Source of the DNA: Leptasterias polaris
Lineage: Eukaryota > Echinodermata > Asteroidea > Forcipulatida > Asteriidae
Assembly (NCBI GenBank): GCA_037783415.1
Contig: JAZGTN010000022.1
Span: 5,802,001 to 5,866,000 of the forward strand
Length of the DNA stretch: 64,000 bases
Direction: 5' to 3'
Of this stretch, positions 12,501 to 19,195 are shown piece after piece; position 1 is the stretch's first letter, and every line of letters starts with the position of its first letter. Under the pieces are notes generated by a model, which was not told the DNA's origin, ran no database searches, and saw only the letters and a list, made by a program, of their open reading frames with translations. A program made the position numbers and the translations under genes.

Positions 12501-13341
12501 CTTGTGTAACATTGTTACAAACTGTGGGTTTCTCTTTTTGCTTTGCATTATATGGCTTCCCATAGTTTTCAAGCCTTCTGGTTGGCAAAAACTTTGGCTG
12601 TGACGTTGCAGTAGAAAGGTCTATATGGGCGCAATCATGATAGACCAAGGTAAAGAATAGTTAGTCTGTTTTCATGTAATGGTATTATATTTATAAGATG
12701 TTACATGTGTCTGGAATGAAGACTTTATCTCATCAGCACCTTCTCTTGCAATTCCTCATTGTGTTTCTCCGTCTTGTTCCTGGACTCCTCAGACACAGCA
12801 AGTTCCCTCCGAACTGCTGTAAGCTTTTCTTTTGTCTCTTCAAGTTCTTCTTTGAGACCTTTGACCTCTGAACTTATGACCTCCATGTCATTATCCATTG
12901 GCTTGTCCATATCAGGCTGCTGTTCAAGGAATAACATAATTTAAAAAAACATTGATTACAAGAGCTGTATAGTTCTAGGCATGTTACTACTTTACCCCTA
13001 ATTCAAGAAAAACTGACAATATGATTAAGATAAATGCAGTACTTCTTAAGCTTAGAATAGGACTGCAATGGTTCCAAGGCCAAGGTCGGATACGAAGTGG
13101 ATTGGCCCTATTCAATATGGGGCTAATTCTTCGCCAGTCAGTGGGCCAGAACTTTGAAGTAAGTAAGACTCAAAGAGCTTGAGTGACTCACTGAGTGAGG
13201 GTTGAAATTAATCAATAAAACTCATATAAGTACTGTAATTCAGTTTAAACTGACCACCACTTTTTAACCCATTGCATGAGCAGAAGCATAACCATAATTT
13301 GGGTGAATAAGATATAATAATATAATAACACATACCTCCAT
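396..13341 (-). CDS. AGGF1: AGGF1 (angiogenic factor with G-patch and FHA domains 1), gene span, 3' end missing
   Basis: This is a spliced minus-strand gene whose coding exons run from a start codon at 13341 to an FHA exon ending at 396. Seen in the sequence: an N-terminal coiled coil (exon 12740-12919), an AAAEAAV helix followed by a tyrosine-rich OCRE domain split over exons 9676-9807 and 4099-4302, a long basic then acidic exon (1650-2688) with an EEGELSES motif, and an FHA domain (exons 1088-1199 and 396-546) with PPCIR, GGTIGR and GSQNGT motifs. This order is diagnostic of AGGF1, a nuclear or secreted factor linked in vertebrates to angiogenesis and to splicing through OCRE and G-patch domains. 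The G-patch exons should lie left of the window. Exon phases agree for E1-E5, the long exon and the FHA exons; one extra candidate exon (2760-2943) does not fit. Identification is by motif recall, not by a search. Confidence 0.9.
621..812 (+). mobile_element. MITE family 2 (GGGCCCAATTT termini), copy 1
   Basis: About 190 bp with long terminal inverted repeats: GGGCCCAATTTGATAGAGC at the left and the inverse of TATAAAATTGGGCC at the right, each followed by GCTGCTTAAGCA. Similar copies occur at 9416-9608 and 25346-25541. Noncoding; lies in an AGGF1 intron between the FHA exons. Confidence 0.8.
1088..1199 (-). CDS. AGGF1: AGGF1 FHA domain, exon a
   Basis: A 112-bp exon, phase 1 in and phase 2 out. 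Acceptor TCCTCCCACAG, donor GGAAG|GTACAA. It encodes VDYPPCIRMIVTKSD, then GSLFIVTCSGGTIGR, the first strands of an FHA (forkhead-associated, phosphothreonine-binding) domain. The PPCIR-(I/V)-V and TIGR motifs match AGGF1 closely. The splice inside the codon for the R of TIGR joins in frame with the next exon. Confidence 0.88.
1325..1483 (-). CDS. Possible optional AGGF1 exon
   Basis: An open stretch of 159 bp (53 codons, phase 1 in and out), ending CAACAAG|GTAAAT with acceptor ...CTGAAG. Being symmetric, it could be included or skipped between the long exon and the FHA exon. The peptide (SRIPNNLLRGSRIN..., ending MPQIQQ) has no recognised domain. A stronger acceptor at 1503 (TTCTTTTCAG) would put a stop in frame. 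It may be chance. Confidence 0.25.
1650..2688 (-). CDS. AGGF1: AGGF1 long charged exon (disordered, EEGELSES motif)
   Basis: A 1,039-bp exon, phase 0 in and phase 1 out, opening RKDSVYDEDCEIVEMEQD. The first third is very basic and RS/RE-rich (SRRDRREVRLRKKHRSHS), the middle is E/K/G/Q-rich and the end is strongly acidic, with DELEEGELSESESSGSD. In known AGGF1 proteins a shorter charged linker with a similar EEGE motif joins OCRE to FHA, so this one looks expanded. The donor is GAAG|GTAAAT. RS-like stretches fit a nuclear, splicing-related location (inference). Confidence 0.8.
2760..2943 (-). CDS. Possible AGGF1 exon, reading frame discordant
   Basis: An open segment between a good acceptor (...CATGCAG) and donor (CAG|GTAGGT). 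It encodes a polar S/T-rich stretch beginning EDSLTSTMSRLTLEPKQDAY. The length is 184 bp (3n+1). Exon 5 ends in phase 0 and the long exon at 1650-2688 needs phase 0, so including this segment would shift the frame. The intron to the long exon would be only 71 bp. It may be a skipped or poison exon, or there may be a one-base error or allele here. Splicing exon 5 directly to 2688 keeps the frame. Confidence 0.35.
3142..3428 (+). mobile_element. MITE family 3 (CAGGGATGAGA termini), copy 1
   Basis: A 287-bp element with inverted ends CAGGGATGAGA and TCTCATCCCTG, resembling hAT-type termini. About 90% alike by eye to 10197-10484. Inserted in an AGGF1 intron. Confidence 0.75.
3547..3892 (+). mobile_element. 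SINE family A (tRNA-Leu derived), copy 1
   Basis: The head resembles tRNA-Leu(CAA): A box TGGCCGAGCGGTTTAGAGC, anticodon region TTCAAGTTCTGGT, B box GGTTCGAATCCC. A tRNA-unrelated body follows (CACCCAGGGGTATAAATGGG, TGTATACTCCCCAGGGAGC), then a tail related to ATT repeats. Mutated; not a functional tRNA. Confidence 0.88.
4099..4302 (-). CDS. AGGF1: AGGF1 exon 5: second half of OCRE domain and basic tail
   Basis: Sixty-eight codons, phase 0. It opens VNKLYYDPNSGTYYYYDE, completing the OCRE domain begun in exon 4, then SYQFHSQVELP, then a basic GR/KR-rich tail (GKGRGRGFEKKAGKRR) that could be a nuclear localisation signal. Acceptor ...TTTTTTTAAG, donor AGG|GTAAGA. The intron upstream, to 9676, is about 5.4 kb and mostly the 53-bp array. 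SINE copies lie on both sides of this exon (3547-3892 and 4506-4865). Confidence 0.88.
4506..4865 (+). mobile_element. SINE family A, copy 2
   Basis: The best-preserved copy: head TCATGGCCGAGTGGTTAAGA, B box GGTTCGAGTCCC, body, then GCGCTATATAAGAACTAG and eight ATT units. It lies about 200 bp upstream of AGGF1 exon 5 in the direction of transcription, inserted antisense to the gene. Confidence 0.9.
4866..5248 (-). other. AGGF1 intron 4, unique part
   Basis: Unique intron sequence between SINE copy 2 and the 53-bp array. Nothing recognised apart from simple sequence at its left edge. Confidence 0.5.
5249..9415 (-). repeat. 53-bp minisatellite, 78 full units, each carrying a 5' splice site
   Basis: Seventy-eight head-to-tail 53-bp units run from 5249 to 9382, followed by a partial, slightly deleted unit to 9415. 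Units look identical by eye, apart from GGGACCC instead of GGTGCCC at 7525 and 7737 and at the first junction. Read on the AGGF1 strand, each unit contains ATTACTATGATCAG followed by GTGAGAACAG. This resembles the end of OCRE exon 4 (TACTACTACGATCAG) with its donor (GTGAGAACAG), and the remaining 30 bp match the start of intron 4 after 9675. The array fills most of AGGF1 intron 4. Homogeneity implies recent expansion or gene conversion. Confidence 0.97.
9416..9608 (+). mobile_element. MITE family 2, copy 2, inserted in the 53-bp array
   Basis: Same inverted termini (GGGCCCAATTTCA at left, TGAAATTGGGTCC at right). It interrupts a copy of the 53-bp unit: the unit breaks off at TCTCACC on the left and resumes TGATCGTAGTAATGGG on the right. 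It separates the homogeneous array from the OCRE exon and its diverged unit copies. Confidence 0.85.
9609..9675 (-). repeat. Diverged founder unit(s) of the 53-bp repeat next to exon 4
   Basis: The intron start (GTGAGAACAGACTCTGTGTG at 9675 and below) and a degraded unit (CCCATTACTACGATCA near 9610-9625) continue the 53-bp register up to the real donor. They carry the GACCC variant, so they are likely the ancestral form. Confidence 0.75.
9676..9807 (-). CDS. AGGF1: AGGF1 exon 4: AAAEAAV helix and first half of OCRE domain
   Basis: Forty-four codons, phase 0. The peptide runs GTSSQSVADSV, then KAAAEAAVNRSGFVLD, then the OCRE repeats GMYYDCNSGYYYDQ. OCRE (octamer repeat of aromatic residues) domains bind proline-rich spliceosomal peptides. 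The exon ends ...TACGATCAG and is followed by the donor GTGAGA. This exon end plus donor is the sequence that resembles the unit of the 53-bp array lying immediately downstream in the intron, separated from the array by a MITE at 9416-9608. Confidence 0.9.
10060..10510 (+). repeat. Dispersed repeat, host of MITE family 3 copy 2
   Basis: The parts outside the MITE resemble 17675-17845 (shared TTGGCCTT.GTGCCCC, AAGTTTC.CATA, TTTTCAATAGAAG-like block, CTCAAAGA, AAATTCCAGGCTTG). Old dispersed repeat of unknown class. Confidence 0.5.
10197..10484 (+). mobile_element. MITE family 3, copy 2, nested in another repeat
   Basis: A 288-bp element with CAGGGATGAGA and TCTCATCCCTG ends. The flanks (CTTGCCCTCTCAAAGA at left, AAATTCCAGGCTTG at right) match a continuous sequence at about 17810-17840, which acts as a paralogous empty site. 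Flanking AAAGA on both sides suggests a short target duplication. Confidence 0.8.
10519..10886 (+). mobile_element. TTAA-flanked MITE family 4 (piggyBac-like), copy 1
   Basis: A 368-bp element between TTAA direct repeats (10515-10518 and 10887-10890). Termini AGGCACTG and CAGTGCCT, with subterminal CACGTTTGGTAATTAC inverted at the right end. TTAA target choice suggests piggyBac-type mobilisation. AGGF1 intron 3. Confidence 0.88.
11190..11292 (-). mobile_element. SINE family B (tRNA-like), copy 1
   Basis: On the minus strand: CATAGCTCAGTTGGTAGAGC (A box), CCGGCACGTTAATCCGG (anticodon arm), GATTCAAATCC (B box), CTCTAGTCAA and a T-rich tail with TTCAATCCCAAATCAT. The same arrangement occurs at 17163-17290. 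Confidence 0.75.
11315..11479 (-). CDS. AGGF1: AGGF1 exon 3: end of coiled coil and linker
   Basis: Fifty-five codons, phase 0 at both ends, between the acceptor CTATAG and the donor GTAAGT. It begins VETLSQELLDVRGTLKK, continuing the heptad pattern of exon 2, then has a DVGCQIDP segment resembling the short conserved stretch after the coiled coil in AGGF1 relatives, and a disordered acidic linker ending EEQTA. A tRNA-like SINE lies about 30 bp downstream in the intron. Confidence 0.8.
11526..11886 (+). mobile_element. SINE family A, diverged subfamily copy
   Basis: Same tRNA-Leu-like head (GTCGTGGCCGAGTGGTTAAG, CTCAAGCTCTTGTG) and body. The 3' region is different (GACGCCCTTGGGTGTGATAA, CGCGATATAAATCCATATT) before the ATT tail. 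It lies in AGGF1 intron 2. Confidence 0.85.
11980..12110 (-). mobile_element. SINE family B, copy 2
   Basis: On the minus strand: GGGAGACCGCCAACATTATG leader, CACTCAGTTGCTAGAGCA, GGCACGCTAATTCGGAGG, GGTTCGAATCCCACTC, then TTTTTTCAACCCCAAATTAT. Diverged relative of the copies at 11190 and 17163. AGGF1 intron 2. Confidence 0.75.
12316..12625 (+). mobile_element. MITE family 1, copy 2
   Basis: About 310 bp, bounded by inverted AGACCTTTCTA termini (start AAAGACCTTTCTATAG, end GTAGAAAGGTCTATA). No coding capacity. Nonautonomous DNA transposon in AGGF1 intron 2. Confidence 0.75.
12740..12919 (-). CDS. AGGF1: AGGF1 exon 2: N-terminal coiled coil
   Basis: Sixty codons, phase 0 at both ends. The peptide is rich in E, K, L and R in heptad-like spacing (KGLKEELEETKEKL, ESRNKTEKHNEELQEK), matching the N-terminal coiled coil of AGGF1. 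The donor is AAG|GTGCTG, which is weak at positions +4 to +6. The acceptor is a CAGCAG (NAGNAG) tandem, so one glutamine codon can be included (start 12919) or skipped (start 12916). Confidence 0.8.
13336..13341 (-). CDS. AGGF1: AGGF1 coding exon 1: start codon plus one codon
   Basis: The minus strand reads ATG GAG followed at once by the donor GTATGT, so only two codons lie in the first coding exon and the rest is 5' UTR. Phase 0 matches exon 2, which opens CAG CCT GAT. Such a short coding start is easily missed by gene finders. An alternative is that the ATG in exon 2 (MDKPMD) is used and this is UTR. Confidence 0.6.
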
Positions 13342-13650
13342 TTCAACACTCTGGTAGAGTCCCTCCGGCCGTAATCAACCAACCAACATTCAACAAATCA
13401 AGAAGTGATTTTTCACTGTGACTGTGAAGAAGCTTCGGGTTTTGATGATTGAATGAATCAAAATTGCGACGCTCATCCGTACTCCACTGAAAACAAAAAT
13501 GAAATTGAAATGTTAGTCTTTACGATAAATGTCAACAGTTTGCGATCGCAGGAGAAATGTTTCATAAATAGAGGAAGAAACCTTGTGATGTTGTGTTCCA
13601 TTTCAGCTTGGAAAGTCGCCATAATGATAAACTGGCCAATACTTGTTTAT
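13342..13650 (-). promoter_or_regulatory. Likely AGGF1 5' UTR and proximal promoter region
   Basis: Directly upstream of the AGGF1 start codon. It has more CpG than its surroundings (for example GCGATCGC near 13542), a CCAAT box near 13634 and no obvious TATA. The transcription start was not located. The assignment rests on position only. Confidence 0.25.
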
Positions 13651-13916
13651 TGGTGGCGCTCTAATTTTTGGCTTCTCTTTTTGCTGAAAAATTAAACAAG
13701 TATGATATGCAGTAAAGACAAAAAAGTATTGTATTTAACTCAACGATAGATTTAAAATCATTAGTTTTATCTGCAGTTTGAGTTCGAGTTTCAGAAACAT
13801 ACACAATCTATAAAAACAACTACTAAATTTAAAAGAAAAGTATTTACAGTGCACATACAAAAGAACAGCGAATTACATTCATTTAACAAGTGCATATAAA
13901 CTAAATCAGTAAATTC

Positions 13917-13995
13917 ACCCCCCCCCCCCCCAAAAAAAACCCCCAAAAACCCAAAACCAAATAACAAATAAATAAATAAATAAATAAATAAATCA
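13917..13995 (+). repeat. Poly-C / A-rich / AAAT low-complexity tract
   Basis: A run of about 14 C, then A/C-rich sequence, then about eight AAAT units. Intergenic, upstream of AGGF1. Confidence 0.9.
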
Positions 13996-14589
13996 AAATT
14001 AACACAAAAAACACAACAACAGCCTTACAGATCCGGTTTGTGAGGGTTTTGCTATTGTTGTTCGATTGTTCCCTTTTTCTAAAGATTTCCCTTTTGCTTT
14101 GGGGTCCAGGTTAAACAAAGAATTCCCTTTTGGGGTCAATTTTTCCATTGTGTAAAAGACCCCACAAGGGCACTCCTGTATAGCTGTCTTTCATAAGTGA
14201 AAATTCCCTAGCAACCCTAATTATGTATTCAGCTTTGTTTGTTCTACCATCCCAAACAGCGCTCTAGCCCTTCATAATGTTAAATACGCATTACATGCAC
14301 TAGATATAAAAAATGCGGGGCATGATCACGACATATAAATCGATAAAATAGATGTTATTTTTTATTTTATTTTAATTATTTTTTTTTTACCTAAAAAAAT
14401 AAAAAAATAAAAAAAAATAAAATGCTGGTGGCAATAAAACATTATTCATTTCTGTCTGCTCAATGCGGTCTATATTTTTAGGGAGTCGAATATGGTGTGC
14501 ACGCTCTAACAATCCTGCTCATCCACCTACAAAATTTAATGTGCGCCGCATAGTAACAGGGAACCTGACTCGCAAAATGGCGCAATTAA

Positions 14590-14957
14590 AGGCACTGAAC
14601 ACGTTTGGTAATTACTCAAAATATATATTAGCATAAAAACTTACTTGGTAACCAGCAACGGAGAGCTGTTGATAGTATAAAACATTGTGAGAAACCACTC
14701 CCTCTGAAGTAACGTAGTTTTTGAGAAAGAGGTAACTTCTCACTAAAATAATAAAAGACTTCATGCATGAAGCCTTTTATTAGCATCTGAAAGCACACAA
14801 AATTGTGCAACAAGGGTGTTTTTTCTTTCTTTATTTTCTTGCAACTTCGATGACCGAATCAGCCCAAATTTTCACAGGCTTGTTATTTTATGCATATGTT
14901 GGGATACACCGAGTGACAATACTGGTCTTTGATAATTACCAAACATGTTCAGTGCCT
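14590..14957 (+). mobile_element. TTAA-flanked MITE family 4, copy 2
   Basis: Also 368 bp, flanked by TTAA (14586-14589, 14958-14961), about 95% like copy 1 by eye. Intergenic, upstream of AGGF1. Confidence 0.88.
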
Positions 14958-14961
14958 TTAA

Positions 14962-16150
14962 ACCATTAAAAGGTGAATTGGGTCGTCAGTCTTCCCCCCC
15001 TTCAGTAAAATAAACCCTTTGCAGCAATTCTTAGCATATACTGCCATTACTGGGTCAGTAAGGTCTGCACTTAATGAAAACACAACGAGAAATTATTCAC
15101 GTTAGGATTTGAAAAAGCAAGATTCTAATAATAATACCAATCCCTCCTATATCCAAACTGCTGTCTGTTGTTAGTGTTAATGTTTGATTCACAGGGCGTT
15201 CTATACCTATTAATTAAGCAATTTTGACAAACTTTGACTGAGGTCGTCCGGTAAGTTACCAGGTTTCATTCAAACAACTTTTTCCTCAACTTGACATTTT
15301 GTCTATAAAATTCTTTTGTCCGATTTCCAAAAAGTATATCTGTACTCAACACTATATTACGTACATTGGAATGTGTTTTCCAACGTTTTTGTGTGCAAAT
15401 TACCGCATCAACTAGAATTCAAAAGAAAGAAGGGGACGACTACACGACGGCACGGTCGACTTGGACCGATGGTCAGTGTGTTGTTTACGTTTTGTTCACA
15501 CGAGCACATGACTCTTTTATTGGATTTTATTTGAGGCTATATTGACTGTATCGTTACTGCATAATTATGTTATTATGATACAATTTTGTTCGTGCTTTAT
15601 TGTGGGGCAATGGGGGTAGATATTGGGACCTCTATTTTATCTGACATGGACACAGGAGTGGAACCAATTCAAGTTCCCGCAATGCTCTTTTCAACTTTTG
15701 ACTTTTGTTTACTTTTTGTTTAGTCCTTGCCGCATGATGATGATTGATGATCAAGTTTTGGTTATGAAATTTAATTTACTACTTTATATATTATTATTAG
15801 TTATTACTAGTCGTAAAATACAAGCAATGGGTTATTAATATTTTAACTACTAAACTACATAGTACATTGGAGGTTATGAAAAGCAATTATATTTCAATAT
15901 AGGCCTGTTTGCGCAGTTTGCATTATTCATCATTACAATTATTTTTCGCAACTATGCGCAGCTTTAGTTTAAGTTGACTGGAGACTTTGAGAGACATATT
16001 TCTGACTCTCTGAATATCATCAGTCAGAGCACACTAAAAAAAGCATTTAGAAAAAATTAAACAAAGCTGCTATTTTCAGGGGACAACTTCTTCTCAAACA
16101 TGTCAACAGAATGTTTCCTGTCATTCTTGGCCTGTACCCTATACATACAA
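14962..16150. other. Intergenic stretch between AGGF1 and the RCC1-repeat gene
   Basis: No gene, RNA or clear repeat recognised. Short open frames here lack coding character. Confidence 0.5.
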
Positions 16151-16528
16151 ATTAATAATAATAATAACTAGTTCTTATATAGCGCATTTTACAATAACGT
16201 ATCAATGCTCTTTACATTAGTGCCCTGGTCATTGGGCCAATAACATTCCTTTTAATCTTTCTCAGCTTCCTGGGGGGGATCGGAGTATACAGCCCCGAGC
16301 TGCCAAGGCGCTCCGAAGGACGTTTTCAAACACAATATCAATCTCTACCCTTGCAGGTACCCATTTATACCCCTTGGTGAAGAGAAGCAATTATAGCAAA
16401 GTGTCTTGCTCAAGGACACAAGCGTCTTGCTCAAGGACACAAGCGTCATGACTGGGACTCGAACCCACACCTGATGACTAAACCACCAGAACTTGAATCT
16501 GATGCTCTTAACCACTCGGCCATGACAC
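16151..16528 (-). mobile_element. SINE family A, copy 4 (minus strand)
   Basis: Reverse-oriented: AAT repeats at 16153, CTAGTTCTTATATAGCGC, body, and the tRNA-Leu-like head ending CGGCCATGACAC at 16528. A short internal tandem duplication (AAGCGTCTTGCTCAAGGACA region, about 16405-16445) is present. Confidence 0.9.
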
Positions 16529-17162
16529 AAATATAAAAAAAAAAAAATCCATTTTAAAAGTTAGATACACCAATGGAGAAAGGAGACCCAGTAACTTGGG
16601 TACTGTACTCCTTTTTTCCAAATTTTCTAAAACTTAATACCGCTGAAGAAAAAAAAATCAAAAAAGAGGAGTATAACTGGGTCTAGGGAGAAAAAAATTT
16701 AAGTTACATTATAATGTATGCAACTTTTGAAATACTTGCTCTTGACACATTTGGCAGTGGCCTCTACTGATACTGATGATACATAATGTATGGATCATTG
16801 TTTTTTCAATTCTTTGATTTTTTTATCATTTAATAAAAATTAAAAAAAATTCTTAGTGGTAAGGCTGGTTTTTTAAAAATTCGTTTTATAGTTGAAAAAA
16901 GAAGGTAATATTGATAATTAATAAACGGGTTTCATAATTTAAATGTGTGGTTAGCTCTGCATACCCTCTTGTTATTAACAAGCACTTTTCCCCTTTTTGA
17001 TAAATTGCTAGGTATGAACTGTGTACTATAATAATAAGTGATCCCCTGGCTGCCGCTTCCCAGGTTGTATCGTATACTTGGGTGTGATCCTTGGCTACAC
17101 GGCAGTTTACGGTTGAATGGCTTCTGACTGGCACCCACCGAACAAGGATATTGACAAAATAG

Positions 17163-17290
17163 GGAGACCGCCATCATAGGGCTAGATAGCTCAGTTGGTA
17201 GAGCGCCGGCACGTCAATCCGGCGGTCGTTGGTTCAAATCCCGCTCTAGTCAATTTTTCCTTGTTCAACCCAAAATCATTTAAAATTTAC
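17163..17290 (+). mobile_element. SINE family B, copy 3
   Basis: GGAGACCGCCATCATAGGGC leader, TAGCTCAGTTGGTAGAGCGC, CGGCACGTCAATCCGG, GGTTCAAATCCCGCTC, then the CAATTTTT...TTCAACCCAAAATCAT tail shared with the other two copies. The cloverleaf is imperfect (position 33 is C, anticodon stem mispair), so this is a SINE head and not a tRNA gene. Confidence 0.78.
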
Positions 17291-17674
17291 CCAGTCAGTT
17301 TCCCTTGTGGTTTATTATTTGATAATAATAAGTAAATGCATTACCACAAGACATATAGACCTTATGAATACCATTAACCCTCCTACTGTTCGCAACATTT
17401 TCAAGTGAGTTGACCAACCATTTGAAACCATTCAACTGCCAAAGTTGTGTATGGTGGCACAACTGTGCACAGAACTAACTGTGTACTGTGTACTATGCAT
17501 TCCCTCATGGTATCATATTGCAAGGCTGGCATAGCTTATCTATCATTCAAAACCACAGTGAATGGTATTGAATGGTCAGACAGCAAGAGGGTAATAACAA
17601 ATTCTGATTTGACATGAGATTTATAGTGAAGGATTCCTACTGGATCAGCAATTTTGTTTCAGTCCTGGAATTAC

Positions 17675-17845
17675 TCAAGAGGCCACAGAGACAGGCCATG
17701 GTGTCTGTCGCCCTGGTATTGGCCTTGGTGCCCCTTCTAAAGTTTCTCATACATGTAGACTTGAAGATTTTCAATAGAAGGACGTGTCCCTTTGCAAAAT
17801 AAGTGACCTTGCTCTCAAAGATCAAATTCCAGGCTTGCATTGTAT
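17675..17845 (+). repeat. Dispersed repeat, second copy (no MITE inserted)
   Basis: Matches the interrupted repeat around 10060-10510 and gives its uninterrupted form at the insertion point. No coding signal. Confidence 0.5.
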
Positions 17846-18585
17846 CTAATATCTGTCTCACTTTCGTTGGAATCGCTGACAGTTGTAAACTAAAATATTC
17901 ATAGAACTTTCCCTACTGTTGTATACAGAACCTTTTCAGCGGAAACAGTGTTTTTCCCTCAGGCACAAAATTTAAGTCTATACTTAGCAACATTTCTGCA
18001 AAATCTTCATGATCGACATGACAATTGTCCAAAAAGAAATATCCAATTCGGCGGTTGTTATTATCAGACTGCTTTTCAGATTTTCTGTGTTTGTCTGACA
18101 TTTCACTTTGTAATCCAGACAGTTATCAATTGAATCTCCCTTTAACGTCTCATGTTGCAATTCTGCAACAAAACATCACTCAGATTTCACTTGTGACATT
18201 TGAGGACGGCTTAGAAGGGGAAACTGTAGATGATTCTTCACCTGGTCAATTGTTGGTTTACAGTTATGTATGTTGTGGCAGAGAACTTTATCTGACTATT
18301 ACTTGGTTCAATTACCTTCGTGTTTCTAAGTAACATATTGTAGAGACATGCTTACAATACGGCCATGAGGAGGACAGTTTTAGTTTACTCGGAAAGATAT
18401 TGACAAGTGACGAATAGCATTTTGGTAATTCCATGCTCTTAAAAACCTTAAGACCTGGATATCTAGGTAGTTCATTGCTTATACTTGGAAGTCAAAGATA
18501 ATATCAAACATAGTCAGGCAGATTTGAAATGTTATAAGTTTTGTTCTCCACCTTTGCATTGGAACATTTAAAAATTCAAATCCCA

Positions 18586-18720
18586 AATTGATCACTTTGA
18601 GATAAAAAGCAAATCCTTGATTGATCACTTTTAGATAAAAAGCAAATCCTATTTTGATCACTTTTAGATAAAAAGTAAGTCCTAGATCGATCAAAAAGCA
18701 AATTCTGGATGAATCACTTT
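18586..18720 (+). repeat. About 33-bp tandem repeat, four units
   Basis: Units of the form TTGATCACTTTTAGATAAAA plus AGCAAATCCT. It creates a short repetitive open frame on the minus strand that is not a gene. It lies just upstream of the first RCC1-gene exon. Confidence 0.8.
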
Positions 18721-18894
18721 CATCAATTTATGATTTTATCTTTTCTTTTAGGCGATCATCCCAAGACAATTTCCAACCGGTCCAAGGGAAACGTTTCAGT
18801 GACTGATGGTAATTTACTTTGATTGAATGGAAGTCGTATCACCACCGACATCTCAGCGTAATTTATAGTCATTACGCTGTTAACAATTTACAAA

Positions 18895-19195
18895 ATGAGT
18901 GATAGCTCCAATGAGATTCCGGATGACAGAAGTGACATCAAAGTCACTGAATCTAACAACAATTGTCCAGAAGCCAGAGCCGATAACCATGGGTGTATCG
19001 TCTCATGGGGCTGTGGAGAGTTTGGACAGCACGGCCAGGGTAATACCAACAACATCAACGCAGAGGCATCTTTCATTAGTAACTTTTATGAGAAAATCAA
19101 ATCAAGTCGAATGTCCGGAGAGGTTTCTTCAGGACAAGCTGTAAAAGAGTTGAAGGCATTTGCATGTGGAGCCAGCCATACTGTTATTGTGACAG
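18895..19195 (+). CDS. RCC1-repeat gene, first coding exon
   Basis: Starts AAAATGAGT (A at -3) with an upstream in-frame stop. It encodes a polar N-terminus (SDSSNEIPDDRSD), then GCIVSWGCGEFGQHGQGN and CGASHTVIVT. The donor is ACAG|GTAGGT, phase 1. An upstream 5' UTR exon may lie at about 18752-18808 (acceptor TTCTTTTAG, donor GATG|GTAATT), which is uncertain. Confidence 0.85.

Noticed and set aside
17179..17255. Functional tRNA gene
   Set aside because: A and B boxes are present, but the anticodon arm is imperfect, position 33 is C, and the same sequence with a common tail recurs twice. It is a SINE head.
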